Positions 1-11,116 of a DNA stretch of 64,000 nucleotides are shown here, piece by piece. This DNA comes from Marinobacter sediminum. Lineage in GTDB: Bacteria; Pseudomonadota; Gammaproteobacteria; Pseudomonadales; Oleiphilaceae. Location: positions 62,001-126,000 of the forward strand of contig NZ_JAEMQH010000004.1 in the NCBI RefSeq assembly GCF_016820575.1, given 5' to 3'. How positions within the stretch are numbered: position 1 is the first letter of the stretch; the number at the start of each line of letters is the position of its first letter. The position numbers and the translations under genes were made by a program. The notes beneath the pieces were generated by a model. That model was not told where the DNA came from, did no database searches, and saw only the letters and a program-made list of their open reading frames with translations.

Positions 1-363
1 AAAATTGTATAAAACGAGGTCGATATTAAATGTGACAAACGTCGGTTTCCTAATTACAAATTGGTCAATTTTTCGACAGGAATAGGTAACAAAACGACCC
101 ATGACACTGTTTCTTGGGCAATTTCTTGCCCAAAATGACACAGGGATACGCAGTAATACTTACAAAAAGGTCAGGAAGCAGGCGTAAAAATGCGTCAGAT
201 TCAACAAAGCTTCTGGAGGAGACTTGGGCATGACGTCAGAATAGCGCCAACATTACCGCTATTGAATAGGAGTTAATGCGTCAAGGCGTCGGCAACTAGT
301 GAGCGGATTAGCAGGATGGAACAGACCAGCAAGCCGATCAGGCGGCTCAACTTTTTTAAGCAC
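1..363. other. Non-coding left edge, no gene recognised
   Basis: About 360 bases without a convincing reading frame. It is more A/T-rich than the genes to the right. It contains a perfect 8-bp inverted repeat with a 4-base spacer (114-133, TTGGGCAA / TTGCCCAA). A weak terminator-like element lies at 332-357: a 5-bp stem AGCCG/CGGCT, then a T run. The dnaE gene that usually follows rnhB in pseudomonad-type operons is not here. The region could be the flank of another transcription unit beyond the window. Confidence 0.5.
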
Positions 364-400
364 AAAAAAAGACGGATCAGAAAACTGATCCGTCTTTAAA
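364..400 (-). terminator. Rho-independent terminator of the tRNA-fMet gene
   Basis: A 10-bp perfect stem (GACGGATCAG / CTGATCCGTC) with a 4-base loop lies directly beyond the CCA end of the tRNA. Read on the minus strand it is followed by a run of seven T, the classic intrinsic terminator shape. An A/T run on the other side would let it act weakly in the plus direction too. Confidence 0.85.
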
Positions 401-403
401 AAA

Positions 404-480
<77 letters not shown>

Positions 481-525
481 TCAAAACTGGTTGTTTACCG
501 GGGAACCCCCGATCAACGTGCGCGT

Positions 526-554
526 ATAATAGGGAGCTAACGGCGCCCTGTCAA
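526..554 (-). promoter_or_regulatory. Sigma-70 promoter of tRNA-fMet
   Basis: Read on the minus strand: TTGACA, exactly 17 bases, then TATTAT, a near-consensus sigma-70 promoter. The base run after the -10 box (ACGCGCACG) is G/C-rich, as in promoters of stable RNA genes under stringent control. The -35 box (549-554) overlaps the rnhB stop codon at 551-553, so the tRNA promoter is embedded in the end of the upstream gene. Confidence 0.85.
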
Positions 555-1246
555 TCACTATTTTCAAACAAATCAGTTGGAAAGGACAGGTCTTCGGTAA
601 CCACGCGCTCAGTGATTGCAGGTGGCTGCCAAAGACCAACAGCATCAATGGCTTCACGAACCGGGCGAAAGGAACGCCGATGTTCAGGTGTCGCACCCAG
701 GCGATTCAGTGCCTCCAGGTGCACGGGCGTCGGGTATCCCTTGTGCTTGGCCAGTCCATAGCCTGGGTACGTCTGCTCCAACACCTCCATCTCCCGATCC
801 CGCGCCACCTTGGCCAGGATCGATGCGGCACTGATTGCCTCAACCCGGCTATCGCCCTTCACTACCGGTTCGGAGGGCCAGCGCCAGTTCGGGCACCGGT
901 TGCCGTCCACCAGCACATACTCCGGCTCAACCCTCAAACCCTCAACGGCACGCGCCATAGCGACCATGGTGGCTTGATAGATATTCAACTGATCAATCTC
1001 ATGGGCCTCACACCGGCCAATGCACCAGGCTTCAGCCTTGGCTATGATCTCGTCGTAAAGGGCGTTGCGCTTTTTTTCCGTCAGCTTCTTGGAATCGGCA
1101 AGCCCGGAAATGGGCCGGTCCGGGTGCAGAATGACCGCCGCGGTAACGACAGCACCGATCAATGGCCCGCGTCCCACTTCATCCACACCCGCCAGCAGTG
1201 AGCCCCGGTAAGAGCACTCGAACGGCGGCAGCTCGACACGCGCCAT
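551..1246 (-). CDS. rnhB: Ribonuclease HII
   Basis: This cytosolic endonuclease cleaves the RNA strand of RNA-DNA hybrids and nicks at single ribonucleotides left in DNA. The 231-residue protein has the family's DEVGRG motif near residue 22, giving the first two acidic metal ligands. LADSKKL follows near residue 50, and the later acidic residues sit in the VLVDG region near 112. Length is normal for RNase HII, with a C-terminal tail rather longer than in E. coli. It lies 2 bases downstream of lpxB, as in many proteobacteria, and is the last protein gene of the envelope operon. The usual next gene, dnaE, is absent. Confidence 0.95.
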   Translation of the reverse strand: MARVELPPFECSYRGSLLAGVDEVGRGPLIGAVVTAAVILHPDRPISGLADSKKLTEKKRNALYDEIIAKAEAWCIGRCEAHEIDQLNIYQATMVAMARAVEGLRVEPEYVLVDGNRCPNWRWPSEPVVKGDSRVEAISAASILAKVARDREMEVLEQTYPGYGLAKHKGYPTPVHLEALNRLGATPEHRRSFRPVREAIDAVGLWQPPAITERVVTEDLSFPTDLFENSD

Positions 1247-1248
1247 GA

Positions 1249-2436
1249 TTAACCTCGCCTTCCTTCCAGCAATTCTGAAACTGCCTGGGCGGCCTTTTCA
1301 TCCGCATCCTGCCTGAGCGTGTGGTGCAGCTCGGTAAAGGCAGCAAACAGATGCTCGCGCTCGCTCTCATTCTCCAGGCGCTCAAGTACCGCCGTACCCA
1401 GGGATTCAGGGCTGGCGTCGGCCTGCAACAATTCAGGAACCAACGCCTTTTTCGCCAGCAGGTTCGGCAACGCAACATGGGGCACTTTCACTAACCGGGA
1501 CAGCAACGCGTAGCTGAAATCACTCAGCCGATATCCAACCACCATAGGCTTTTTCAGCAGCATCGCTTCCAAGGTCGCGGTACCGGAGGCTAACAGGACC
1601 ACATCGGACGCTGCCATCACCTCCCGTGAACGACCCCGAACAATGGTTACCTGCAGCTTCACCTCCAAGGCATCTACCAGGTCCCGCACCTGCCGCTCGC
1701 GATCCCGATTGACACAGGGAATCACCAATTGCAGATCCGGCCGCCTTTCCTGAATCCAGCGCGCGGCTTCAAGGAACAGGGTACCCAGACGCTCTACCTC
1801 ACCAGCCCGGCTTCCGGGCAGCACAGCCAGCAACGGCGCCTGGTCGTCCAGACCCAGTTCCTGACGCGCCTTTCCGGTATCCGGGACCATCGGTATCCGA
1901 TCGGCCAAAGGGTGACCGACAAACGCCACAGGCACCTGATGCTCTTCGTAGAATCGGGCCTCAAAAGGAAACAGTGTCAGCATCAGGTTAACGGACTTGG
2001 CTATCTTAAAGATGCGTTTCTGGCGCCACGCCCACACCGATGGACTGACATAATGAACCGACGGGATGCCCGCATCGCGGCAACGGCGTTCGATAGCGAG
2101 GGTGAAATCCGGAGAATCGATTCCAATCACAACATCCGGCGGCGTAGTGAAGAAGTACTCCAGCAAGCGAGCTCGAATCTGGAACAACTCTCGGATGCGG
2201 CCGAGCACTTCAACCAGCCCCATAACCGATAGCCGCTCCATGGGCACCAGAGAATGAAAGCCTTCGGCGATCATGTCGTCGCCGCCGATGCCGACGAAGC
2301 GAGCCTTGGGATAGCGGGCGCGAAGAGAGCGGATTAAACCGGCACCCAGAATATCGCCGGAGGCCTCACCAGCAATGATTCCGAACGTAATGGCGCGGTT
2401 GCTGACAACCGCGCACTGCTTAGGAAGGTCCGTCAC
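1249..2436 (-). CDS. lpxB: Lipid-A-disaccharide synthase
   Basis: LpxB is a peripheral inner-membrane glycosyltransferase of family GT19. It joins UDP-2,3-diacylglucosamine to lipid X to make the lipid A disaccharide. The 395-residue product starts its Rossmann fold with a conserved GEASGD motif near residue 23, and carries DSPDF near residue 107 and the late GSR and TATLE motifs of the family. The start is GTG, with GGGAG seven bases upstream. It follows lpxA by 18 bases and precedes rnhB by 2, so the genes are surely co-transcribed. Confidence 0.96.
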   Translation of the reverse strand: MTDLPKQCAVVSNRAITFGIIAGEASGDILGAGLIRSLRARYPKARFVGIGGDDMIAEGFHSLVPMERLSVMGLVEVLGRIRELFQIRARLLEYFFTTPPDVVIGIDSPDFTLAIERRCRDAGIPSVHYVSPSVWAWRQKRIFKIAKSVNLMLTLFPFEARFYEEHQVPVAFVGHPLADRIPMVPDTGKARQELGLDDQAPLLAVLPGSRAGEVERLGTLFLEAARWIQERRPDLQLVIPCVNRDRERQVRDLVDALEVKLQVTIVRGRSREVMAASDVVLLASGTATLEAMLLKKPMVVGYRLSDFSYALLSRLVKVPHVALPNLLAKKALVPELLQADASPESLGTAVLERLENESEREHLFAAFTELHHTLRQDADEKAAQAVSELLEGRRG

Positions 2437-2454
2437 CAGCAGGCTCCCGCCAGA

Positions 2455-3246
2455 TTAGCGGATGATGCCGCGATGCGCTCCACGAAGGGAGTCAATGAGG
2501 GGGCGTATCTCAGGAATGTCCGAATAGGCGTTGGTCAACTCTTCCACCGCCTGCTCGGTCGTGAGCCCTTGGCGATAGATCACCTTGTAAGCGCGACGTA
2601 GCGTCAGCAGGACTTCCTTGCTGAACCCACGGCGCTTCAAACCTTCCACGTTCATGCCATGGGGCTCGGCGGACTGGCCACTGGCCATCACGTAAGCAGG
2701 AATATCCTTGAGCACAATGCTGCCGCCGGCCGCCATACTGTGAGGGCCAATCTGACAGAACTGGTGCACCATGGTGCCACCGCCCAGAATGGCGAAATCA
2801 CCCACGTTAACGTGACCCGCCAGGGTCGCGCAGTTGGCCAGAATAGCGTTATCACCCACCACACAATCGTGGGCAACGTGCACGTAGGCCATCAGAAGGT
2901 TACCGCTGCCGATCCGGGTTTCACCACGATCCTGGATCGTGCCCCGGTGGATTGTGCAATTCTCGCGAATTACGTTGTTATCACCAATCGTCAGCGTCGT
3001 CGGTTCACCCGCGTACTTCTTATCCTGGCATTCCTCTCCAATACTGGAGAACTGGAAAATCCGGTTGTTGCGACCGATCACTGTCGGCCCCTTCACAACC
3101 ACGTGGGACAGAATCTCGGTGCCTTCTCCGATCTCAACGCCGGGCCCAATGTAGCTCCACGGGCCAACGGTCACGTTGTCCGCGAGTTTGGCTGATGGGT
3201 CTACAATCGCTTGAGGATGAATACCCGACCAGTCACTTGTCGCCAT
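2455..3246 (-). CDS. lpxA: UDP-N-acetylglucosamine O-acyltransferase
   Basis: LpxA catalyses the first step of lipid A synthesis, moving a 3-hydroxyacyl chain from acyl carrier protein to the 3-OH of UDP-GlcNAc. The 263-residue protein is a left-handed beta helix of hexapeptide repeats. The catalytic His lies in VHVAHD (about H126), and the C-terminal helical part includes EGLKRRGF. I chose the ATG at 3246, not the in-frame TTG one codon earlier. Its A is shared with the fabZ TGA stop (TGATG), which suggests translational coupling. That is apt, because FabZ and LpxA compete for the same 3-hydroxyacyl-ACP pool. Confidence 0.96.
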   Translation of the reverse strand: MATSDWSGIHPQAIVDPSAKLADNVTVGPWSYIGPGVEIGEGTEILSHVVVKGPTVIGRNNRIFQFSSIGEECQDKKYAGEPTTLTIGDNNVIRENCTIHRGTIQDRGETRIGSGNLLMAYVHVAHDCVVGDNAILANCATLAGHVNVGDFAILGGGTMVHQFCQIGPHSMAAGGSIVLKDIPAYVMASGQSAEPHGMNVEGLKRRGFSKEVLLTLRRAYKVIYRQGLTTEQAVEELTNAYSDIPEIRPLIDSLRGAHRGIIR

Positions 3247-3683
3247 CAAACTTCTCTCTCAGCGGTCAGAATCTCTGCCACGCACACGACGTCACCGTCG
3301 ACCAATGCCCGACATTCGAATTTGTAGATGCCACGCTTGCCGGAAATCAGCTCTGACTCCATGCAGAGTTGGTCTCCCGGCAACACAGGACGCTTGAAGC
3401 GTGCCTTACTGGATCCAGCTAAATATTGTACCACGCCGTCTGCGGGTTTCCGCCCCACGGTCACAAATCCGAGAATGCCGGAAAGCTGCGCCATGGCCTC
3501 GATGATCAGCACACCCGGCATGATTGGATTATTGGGGAAGTGGCCCTGAAAGAATGGCTCGTTGACTGAGACGTTCTTATAACCCTTAATCGATTTCCCT
3601 TTCTCCACTTCGGTAACCCGGTCCACTAGCAGGAACGGATAGCGATGCGGCAGGTATTCCAGAATTTCGTCTATTCCCATCAT
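3246..3683 (-). CDS. fabZ: 3-hydroxyacyl-ACP dehydratase
   Basis: FabZ dehydrates 3-hydroxyacyl-ACP to trans-2-enoyl-ACP in fatty acid elongation. It is a 145-residue single hot-dog fold. The active-site His lies in FQGHFP (H48) and the Glu in IIEAMAQ (E62). The HRYPFLLVD motif near residue 13 is typical. Two ATG codons stand in tandem at the start and either could be used. The gene lies between lpxD and lpxA, the usual order. Confidence 0.96.
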   Translation of the reverse strand: MMGIDEILEYLPHRYPFLLVDRVTEVEKGKSIKGYKNVSVNEPFFQGHFPNNPIMPGVLIIEAMAQLSGILGFVTVGRKPADGVVQYLAGSSKARFKRPVLPGDQLCMESELISGKRGIYKFECRALVDGDVVCVAEILTAEREV

Positions 3684-3694
3684 CTTGCTTGGCC

Positions 3695-4720
3695 TCAGCC
3701 TTTTGATTTCTTTTCCAGGTCTCTAATTCGTCGCGCCAGATCGTCCAGCTGCCGAAATCGAACGGCATTCTTGCGCCACTGCCGGTTGGTATCGGCACTG
3801 GTGCCCGAAGAATACACGCCAGCTTCCCGGATATCGCCAGTCACCAGGGTCATCCCGGTCAGATGCACCTGGTCCGCGATTTCCAGATGGCCAGCAACGC
3901 CAGAGGCGCCGCCAAACACGCAGTGACGACCAATGCGCGTACTGCCCGCGATACCGACCATGGCAGCCATGGCACTGTGATCACCAATTTGCACGTTGTG
4001 CGCAATCTGAATCAGGTTGTCGAGCTTCACGCCGTCTCCGATCAGAGTATCGTCAAGCGCGCCTCGGTCGATGGTGGTGTTTGCACCCACTTCCACATCA
4101 TCGCCCAACACCACTCGGCCTAGCTGGGCAATCCGTTGCCAGACACCTTTCTCATTGGCAAATCCAAACCCATCCGATCCGATTACAGCGCCACTCAAGA
4201 TGTGACAACGTTGCCCCAGAACCACATCGTGAGCCAGAGTCACGCGCGGTCGGATCACTGTGGCGGCACCAATTTGAGCTCGCGCACCAATGACCGAGCC
4301 AGCGCCGATCACAACCTGCTCGCCAACAACGACGCCGGCCTCGATCACCACGTTGGGGCCAATCGAAGCGGTGTCCGCCACGTGGGCATCCGGGTCCACC
4401 ACGGCCGACGGGTGAATGCCTGGCTGGGCAACGGGCTCTGGATCAAACCAGTGGCTCAGACGCGCGTAGCCCAGATAGGGATTATCGAGTAACAGCACAT
4501 TGATTTCAGAGTCGCCGACTGCTGCCGGAGACATGATCACAGCCGACGCCTGGGTATTCGCCAGGTACTTGGCATAGGACGGATTCGCCAGAAAACTGAT
4601 CTGACCCGGTGTCGCTGCCTGCAATGTGGCGAGACCGGTCACCTCAAGGTCTGGATTCCCCTTGAGTTCGGCGCCCAACGCCGTGGCGATTTCGCCGAGC
4701 CGGAAGGACTTCTTTGTCAT
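3695..4720 (-). CDS. lpxD: UDP-3-O-acylglucosamine N-acyltransferase
   Basis: LpxD adds the second, N-linked 3-hydroxyacyl chain to UDP-3-O-acylglucosamine, the third step of lipid A synthesis. The 341-residue protein has an N-terminal uridine-binding domain (about 1-100), a long hexapeptide-repeat beta helix with the catalytic His in QIAHNVQIG near 240, and a short C-terminal helix. The ATG at 4720 is preceded by GGGAG at good spacing. The GTG just before it is a less likely start. It lies between ompH and fabZ. Confidence 0.95.
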   Translation of the reverse strand: MTKKSFRLGEIATALGAELKGNPDLEVTGLATLQAATPGQISFLANPSYAKYLANTQASAVIMSPAAVGDSEINVLLLDNPYLGYARLSHWFDPEPVAQPGIHPSAVVDPDAHVADTASIGPNVVIEAGVVVGEQVVIGAGSVIGARAQIGAATVIRPRVTLAHDVVLGQRCHILSGAVIGSDGFGFANEKGVWQRIAQLGRVVLGDDVEVGANTTIDRGALDDTLIGDGVKLDNLIQIAHNVQIGDHSAMAAMVGIAGSTRIGRHCVFGGASGVAGHLEIADQVHLTGMTLVTGDIREAGVYSSGTSADTNRQWRKNAVRFRQLDDLARRIRDLEKKSKG

Positions 4721-4762
4721 CACTCGCTCCCTAAAAACAGTCCGGGGACACCCGCCTGGTAC

Positions 4763-5260
4763 TTAACGGTTCAGCTTCTCAAGTAGCTGCGGGGTCAGAT
4801 TCATCTCCGGCTTCACATAAACCACCGCTTCGCTGGGCAGGATAATGTCGAGATCGTTCTCTTCAAGTAACTCTTCCACAGCGAGATCGACTTCCGGGCG
4901 GGCTTGCTCAAGGAACGCTTGCTTACGCTGTGCGACGGCACTATCAAGACGCTGCTTCAGGAAGTTGAATTCCTTTACCTTTTCCTGAAATTCGCCAGTC
5001 AGCTTGCTGCGCTCGCTTTCGTTCATCATCGCGCCATCTTTTTCCAGACGCTCTTTGAGCTTACGAGCTTCTTCCTGCACTTCACGTACTTTGGCTTCGT
5101 CAGCGGCAAAGTCCTTCTGCAGTGACTCACTGAAACTCTTCGCATCGTTGGACGAGAACAGTGCTTGGCGCAGGTCAACGACGCCGATGCGGGTCTCGGC
5201 CATCGCCGGAAACGATAGCACCATCAGGGCCGCTGCAATCATCATGAAAATTCGGAACAT
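4763..5260 (-). CDS. skp: OmpH/Skp periplasmic chaperone
   Basis: This 165-residue periplasmic chaperone holds unfolded outer-membrane proteins on the way to the BAM complex. The first 21 residues form a signal peptide ending in PAMA, before ETRIGVVD. The central part (about 40-130) is strongly charged and helical, matching the tentacle-like coiled arms of the Skp jellyfish trimer. A strong ribosome site (AGGAG) precedes the ATG. The gene sits directly downstream of bamA, the outer-membrane machine it serves. Confidence 0.92.
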   Translation of the reverse strand: MFRIFMMIAAALMVLSFPAMAETRIGVVDLRQALFSSNDAKSFSESLQKDFAADEAKVREVQEEARKLKERLEKDGAMMNESERSKLTGEFQEKVKEFNFLKQRLDSAVAQRKQAFLEQARPEVDLAVEELLEENDLDIILPSEAVVYVKPEMNLTPQLLEKLNR

Positions 5261-5306
5261 TGGGTTTCTCCTACGTTTAATCCGTTGTTTTTATGCTGTT
5301 CATTCG

Positions 5307-7625
5307 TCAGAAGGTCTGACCCAGCGAGAACTGGAAGACCTGAGTTTCATCGCCATCTTTATCATTCAGTGGCTTCGCAAGACTGAAAGCCAGCGGGCCG
5401 ACGGCGGTAATCCACTGGAAACCGACACCCGCGGACAGCCGCACTTCTTCAAGCTCGGGCTCGAAATCACGGTCGGTATCAAACACCTGGCCCGCATCCA
5501 CGAAGAACGCTGTCCGCATCGAGCGACTGTCACCGGCAAAAGGTGTCGGGAAAATTAATTCAAGGCTACCCTCGGTCAGCACATTACCACCGAACGGATC
5601 TGGGTCAGACAAGTCGTTGGGACTGTTGGTGGCCCGCGGTCCCAGGGAGTTCGCCTCGTAACCCCGGACAGAACCATAACCGCCAGCGTAGAAGTGCTCG
5701 TAGAACGGCATCTGGGTGCGATCGCCGTAGCCATCGCCGTAGCCGATGTCTGACCGGGCCCGGAAAATCCAGTTACCGGAATCGGTGATCGGCTGATAAA
5801 AATCAGTCTTATGACTGACCTTGTAGAACGTCAGGTCACTGCCCGGTACCGCCACATCGAGTGACACCGAATGGCTGTAGCCATCGGTCGGCAGAACACC
5901 CCGGTTCAGGGTGCTTCGGCGCCAGCTACCGAACAGGAAGTAGTTATTAAAGGAGTCGCCCTCCTCCTCGATGAAATCATTCACCTCCTGGGATGTGAAG
6001 GTACCGGCCTTGATGTTGGACTGGGTGTAGCCCAATCCAAAGTTCAGACGGGTAATGCTGTCCGTAGGATAACCGAAGGTAACACGGCCACCGTATTCAT
6101 CCAGCAAGTACGAGGAGATGTCTTCGTCTTCGTAGTCGGTCTCGCGGGCGAACAGACTGAAGCCGCGGCTGACGCCATCCACCGTGTAATACGGATCCAG
6201 GTAGGAAACGTTGGCGCTCTTGACCGAGTCACTCACGTTGACGCCGAACGACACCCGTTTACCGGTACCGAAGAAGTTGTTCTCTGACACGTTGGCGCCG
6301 AGGATAACCCCGGAATCCTGGGAGAAACCAACGGACGCAGATAGGCTGCCCGTGGGCTGTTCTTCGACACTGTAGTTCACATCCACCAAATCGTCGGTGC
6401 CGGGAACCGGAACAGTTTCAACTTCCACCGTTTTGAAAAAGCCCAAACGTTCGAGCTTGGTCTTGGAAAATTCAATTCGATCGGAGGAAGCAATGCCACC
6501 TTCCATCTGCGTCATTTCCTGGCGCAGGACATCGTCCCGAGTGGAGACGTTGCCATCGAACTTCACCCGGCGAACGTAAGCACGCTTGCCGGGCTCAACA
6601 AAGAAGGTAACCGCAGCGGTATTGTCTTCGCCCGGCTCGGGCACAGCGTTGACGTTGGCGAAGGCGTAACCCTCACGCCCCAGCCGGAAAGCCAGCGCCT
6701 CGGAGATCGCGGTCATCCGGGCACGGGAGAAGACATCGCCCTCTTCCACCGGAATCAGCTTACGCAATTCCTCTTCGCCGACGATCAGATCGCCGCGCAG
6801 ATTGATTTCCGAGATGGTGTACTGAGGCCCTTCATTGAGCGCGATGGCAATGAATACCTGCTGCTTGTCCGGAGAGATGGAAACCTGGCTCGATTCCACG
6901 TTGAAATCCAGGTAGCCACGATCCAGATAGAACGACCGCAGCGACTCCAGATCACCACTCAGACGTTCACGGGCGTATTTATCCGAGTTAGTGAGGGAAT
7001 TCCACCAGGAGCTGGTCTTGAGTTCGAACAGCCCGAGCAGCTCTTCGTCCTTAAAGTCCTCGTTACCCACAATGTTGATGTGGTGGATGGCAGCTACCGT
7101 ACCCTCATTGATCTCCAGGCGAATAGCAACACGGTTTCGCGGTTGGTCTTCCGCGGTCGCCTTGACGCGGGCGTTGTAGCGACCCTGGGCGATGTAGGAA
7201 CGGAGGATTTCCAGCTCCAGCCGCTCCAGTGTCGCTCGGCGGAACACCTGACCTTCCTGCAATCCGGCGCCCGAAAGCGCGTCCATCAGCATTTCAGTCT
7301 CGATGTTCTTGTTGCCCTCAATCTCAATGGAACTGATGGAGGGACGCTCCCGAACAGTCAGGATCAGAACGCCGGCATCGCGGCTGGCTTCAATATCAGT
7401 AAAGAGACCGGTCCGGAACAGGGACTTGATGGCATCGGCCAGCTCGGACGGGTCGACCTGCTCACCAATGTTGACTGGGAAGGATGAAAATACCGTACCG
7501 GCAGATACCCTTTGCAGGCCCTCAACCTCAATATCCGCAACCGTAAATTCGTCTGCCGTGGCTGTATTTATGCCAGTCGCGGCTACAGCGAGGCCAATGG
7601 CTACACCTAGAAGAGAACGTCTCAT
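5307..7625 (-). CDS. bamA: Outer membrane assembly factor BamA
   Basis: BamA is the Omp85 core of the BAM complex, which folds beta-barrel proteins into the outer membrane. The 772-residue precursor has a signal peptide (about 1-24, cleaved after TATA). Five POTRA domains follow (about 25-430), then a 16-strand barrel. The conserved loop-6 motif appears as VRGYEANSLGPR near 650. The chain ends in a Phe-terminated beta signal (FSLGQTF). Length is normal. It lies between rseP and skp, the standard order. Confidence 0.96.
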   Translation of the reverse strand: MRRSLLGVAIGLAVAATGINTATADEFTVADIEVEGLQRVSAGTVFSSFPVNIGEQVDPSELADAIKSLFRTGLFTDIEASRDAGVLILTVRERPSISSIEIEGNKNIETEMLMDALSGAGLQEGQVFRRATLERLELEILRSYIAQGRYNARVKATAEDQPRNRVAIRLEINEGTVAAIHHINIVGNEDFKDEELLGLFELKTSSWWNSLTNSDKYARERLSGDLESLRSFYLDRGYLDFNVESSQVSISPDKQQVFIAIALNEGPQYTISEINLRGDLIVGEEELRKLIPVEEGDVFSRARMTAISEALAFRLGREGYAFANVNAVPEPGEDNTAAVTFFVEPGKRAYVRRVKFDGNVSTRDDVLRQEMTQMEGGIASSDRIEFSKTKLERLGFFKTVEVETVPVPGTDDLVDVNYSVEEQPTGSLSASVGFSQDSGVILGANVSENNFFGTGKRVSFGVNVSDSVKSANVSYLDPYYTVDGVSRGFSLFARETDYEDEDISSYLLDEYGGRVTFGYPTDSITRLNFGLGYTQSNIKAGTFTSQEVNDFIEEEGDSFNNYFLFGSWRRSTLNRGVLPTDGYSHSVSLDVAVPGSDLTFYKVSHKTDFYQPITDSGNWIFRARSDIGYGDGYGDRTQMPFYEHFYAGGYGSVRGYEANSLGPRATNSPNDLSDPDPFGGNVLTEGSLELIFPTPFAGDSRSMRTAFFVDAGQVFDTDRDFEPELEEVRLSAGVGFQWITAVGPLAFSLAKPLNDKDGDETQVFQFSLGQTF

Positions 7626-7669
7626 TCAAATATTTCGCCTGGTTAATGCGCGTAAAGAGCTCGCAATTC

Positions 7670-9019
7670 TCACAACCGCATCAGGTCGTTGTAAAGAGCA
7701 AACACCATTAATGTAAGAATCAATGCCATACCAATTCGTAACCCGAGTGCCTGGACCTGATCAGAAAGCGGCCGGCCCCGGATGGCTTCGATGGTGTAAT
7801 AAACGATATGCCCACCATCGAGAATGGGCACTGGCAACAAATTAAGAACGCCAAGACTGATGCTGAGATAGGCCAGAAACCTGACAAAATCTTCAAAGCC
7901 CGAGCTCACGCTGGCTTCGGCAACCCGGGCAATAGTGATCGGCCCACTCAGATTGGTCGGGGACAGCAACCCGGTCACCATTTTCTTGATGGCGACAAGG
8001 GTCAGCCGTGTGTCTGACCAGGTCTCGTTTACGGCGTGGGGGATCGCAGCCAACGGGCCATAACTGACTTCCCGCAAAGCCTCTTCGGGCCAGGACACGG
8101 GCTGAACACCGGCCCCGACAAACCCGATGGTCTCACTACCGTCAACGGTTTTTGCTTTCGGTGTTACCTGAATCGCGCGTTCGGCACCGTCGCGCAGAAT
8201 GGTCAGGGCCAGGGTTTGTTCCGGCGCTTTCTGAATAAAGTCCACCAGAGCAAACCAGTTCGTCACCGGCTCACCATCTACGGCCAACACCTGATCGCCA
8301 GTTTGCAAGCCTGCCTGCTGGGCACGGCCGCCCTCTGAGATCTGTCCGAGTACCGGGGGAATGTCAGGTCGCCAGGGCGTAATCCCGAATTCGGCCAAGG
8401 GGTTCGGGGATTGCTCGCTCAGGCGCCAACCACCCAACTCACCTGCAACGGTTCCTCGCGCGCCGTTGTCGGTGACCTCGATGGCAATCTCGCCACGCTC
8501 ACCAGCTCGCTCCAGCAGGCGCATGTTCACATCGCGCCAGGACGAAACCCGATGACCATCGACCGCGTGCAGCTCCATGCCTTCGCGCAGGCCCATCCGC
8601 TCGGCCACCGTATCCGGGGCGACGTCGCCCACAATGGGAGCGACCGAGGTGACCCCGACAATACCTAGCAACCAGTAGGCGGCCAGGGCAAATAGGAAAT
8701 TGGCTACCGGGCCAGCGGCGGCAATGGCAATGCGCTGGGACGGTGATTTGGAGGTGAAGGCCTGATCTTTCAACTCTGCAGGAACCGGGCCTTCCCGCTC
8801 ATCCAGCATCTTGACATAGCCACCCAGGGGAATCGCCGCAACCGCGAACTCGGTGCCATGACGGTCATACCAGGAAAATAACGGCTTACCAAACCCCACC
8901 GAGAATCGGAGCACCTTGACGCCACAACGGCGGGCAACCCAGAAATGGCCGTACTCGTGCAATGTGACGAGAATGCCCAGGGTCAGCGCGAGCGCCAAAA
9001 TGGTTTCGATTATTTGCAT
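7670..9019 (-). CDS. rseP: RIP site-2 zinc metalloprotease RseP
   Basis: RseP is an inner-membrane zinc protease that cuts the anti-sigma factor RseA within the membrane and so releases the envelope-stress sigma factor. It also clears signal-peptide remnants. The zinc motif HEYGH lies in the first membrane segment (about residues 22-26). Two PDZ domains occupy roughly 115-310. The second metal-ligand motif (NLLPVPILDGGH) lies near 395, with a last membrane segment at the C-terminus. Its 449 residues match the E. coli protein. It stands directly before bamA. Confidence 0.95.
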   Translation of the reverse strand: MQIIETILALALTLGILVTLHEYGHFWVARRCGVKVLRFSVGFGKPLFSWYDRHGTEFAVAAIPLGGYVKMLDEREGPVPAELKDQAFTSKSPSQRIAIAAAGPVANFLFALAAYWLLGIVGVTSVAPIVGDVAPDTVAERMGLREGMELHAVDGHRVSSWRDVNMRLLERAGERGEIAIEVTDNGARGTVAGELGGWRLSEQSPNPLAEFGITPWRPDIPPVLGQISEGGRAQQAGLQTGDQVLAVDGEPVTNWFALVDFIQKAPEQTLALTILRDGAERAIQVTPKAKTVDGSETIGFVGAGVQPVSWPEEALREVSYGPLAAIPHAVNETWSDTRLTLVAIKKMVTGLLSPTNLSGPITIARVAEASVSSGFEDFVRFLAYLSISLGVLNLLPVPILDGGHIVYYTIEAIRGRPLSDQVQALGLRIGMALILTLMVFALYNDLMRL

Positions 9020-9067
9020 AGCATTCCCGGTTAGTGGCTAAAACGCACAAGCACAATGTTCGAAATT

Positions 9068-10252
<1,185 letters not shown>

Positions 10253-10254
10253 GG

Positions 10255-11094
10255 TTACCACTGTCCGGCGGTGAGCCAGCCAAGTTGAGTGATGATTAAA
10301 GCAAACACCGGAATGGCTACGGTCAGGCTGTCGATGCGATCCATGATACCACCATGGCCGGGCAACAGCTGACTGCTGTCTTTAACACCGCGAAACCGTT
10401 TGAGCATGCTTTCCAGCAAATCACCCAACACCGACACCAAGCCGGTCGCCAGACTAGCGAGGACTAGGAATGCCGTTTCAGGAACACTGGCGGATACAAT
10501 CAGACTGACCAGCACAGCGAAGACACCAACGGCGACCAGTCCGCCCCAGACACCGGCCCAGGATTTACCCGGGCTGACTCGCGGCGCCAGCTTGGCCTTA
10601 CCAAAAGCGCGGCCGGCAAAAAAGGCACCGATATCGGCAACCCAGACCACACAGAATACATAGAGGATCGCCCACAGGCTGTTGCTGACAGTACCGAAAT
10701 CCAGCACGCCAGTGCGAAGGTGATTCAAACCTACCCAGGCCGGCAGTAGCACCAGTAGACCCATGATCGCGCGGGCCGGCACGCTGCCCCAACCGCCCGA
10801 TCCGGCGGGATAACTGCGAACCAAAAGGAAACTGACAAACCACCAGGCCAGCGCCAACCAAAGTACAGCAACCGCCGGTACGTTCAGGAGCCCATAAAGA
10901 ATCGCGGCAATGACAGCGGCGTAGGCCACACGGCCGCCCTGCCCCTCAATCCCGGACAGGTTGGCCCACTCCCAGGCCCCAAGCGTGATGATGGCGCCGG
11001 TGAACAGGGCAAAACCAAGAGGCGGCAAAAAGAAAATGCCACCAATAGCGATGGGAGCCAGGATCAATGCGGTAATAATTCGGGTTTTTAACAC
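10255..11094 (-). CDS. cdsA: Phosphatidate cytidylyltransferase
   Basis: CdsA makes CDP-diacylglycerol from phosphatidic acid and CTP and is the entry to all membrane phospholipids. The 279-residue protein is almost wholly hydrophobic, with about eight membrane segments. The C-terminal family signature is present as [18 protein letters not shown] near 235-255, with its Lys-Asp and Gly-His-Gly-Gly elements. It starts at a GTG and has only a weak ribosome site, so coupling to uppS 22 bases upstream is likely. Confidence 0.95.
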   Translation of the reverse strand: MLKTRIITALILAPIAIGGIFFLPPLGFALFTGAIITLGAWEWANLSGIEGQGGRVAYAAVIAAILYGLLNVPAVAVLWLALAWWFVSFLLVRSYPAGSGGWGSVPARAIMGLLVLLPAWVGLNHLRTGVLDFGTVSNSLWAILYVFCVVWVADIGAFFAGRAFGKAKLAPRVSPGKSWAGVWGGLVAVGVFAVLVSLIVSASVPETAFLVLASLATGLVSVLGDLLESMLKRFRGVKDSSQLLPGHGGIMDRIDSLTVAIPVFALIITQLGWLTAGQW

Positions 11095-11116
11095 GGTGAA
11101 GGTCGCTATGGTTTCG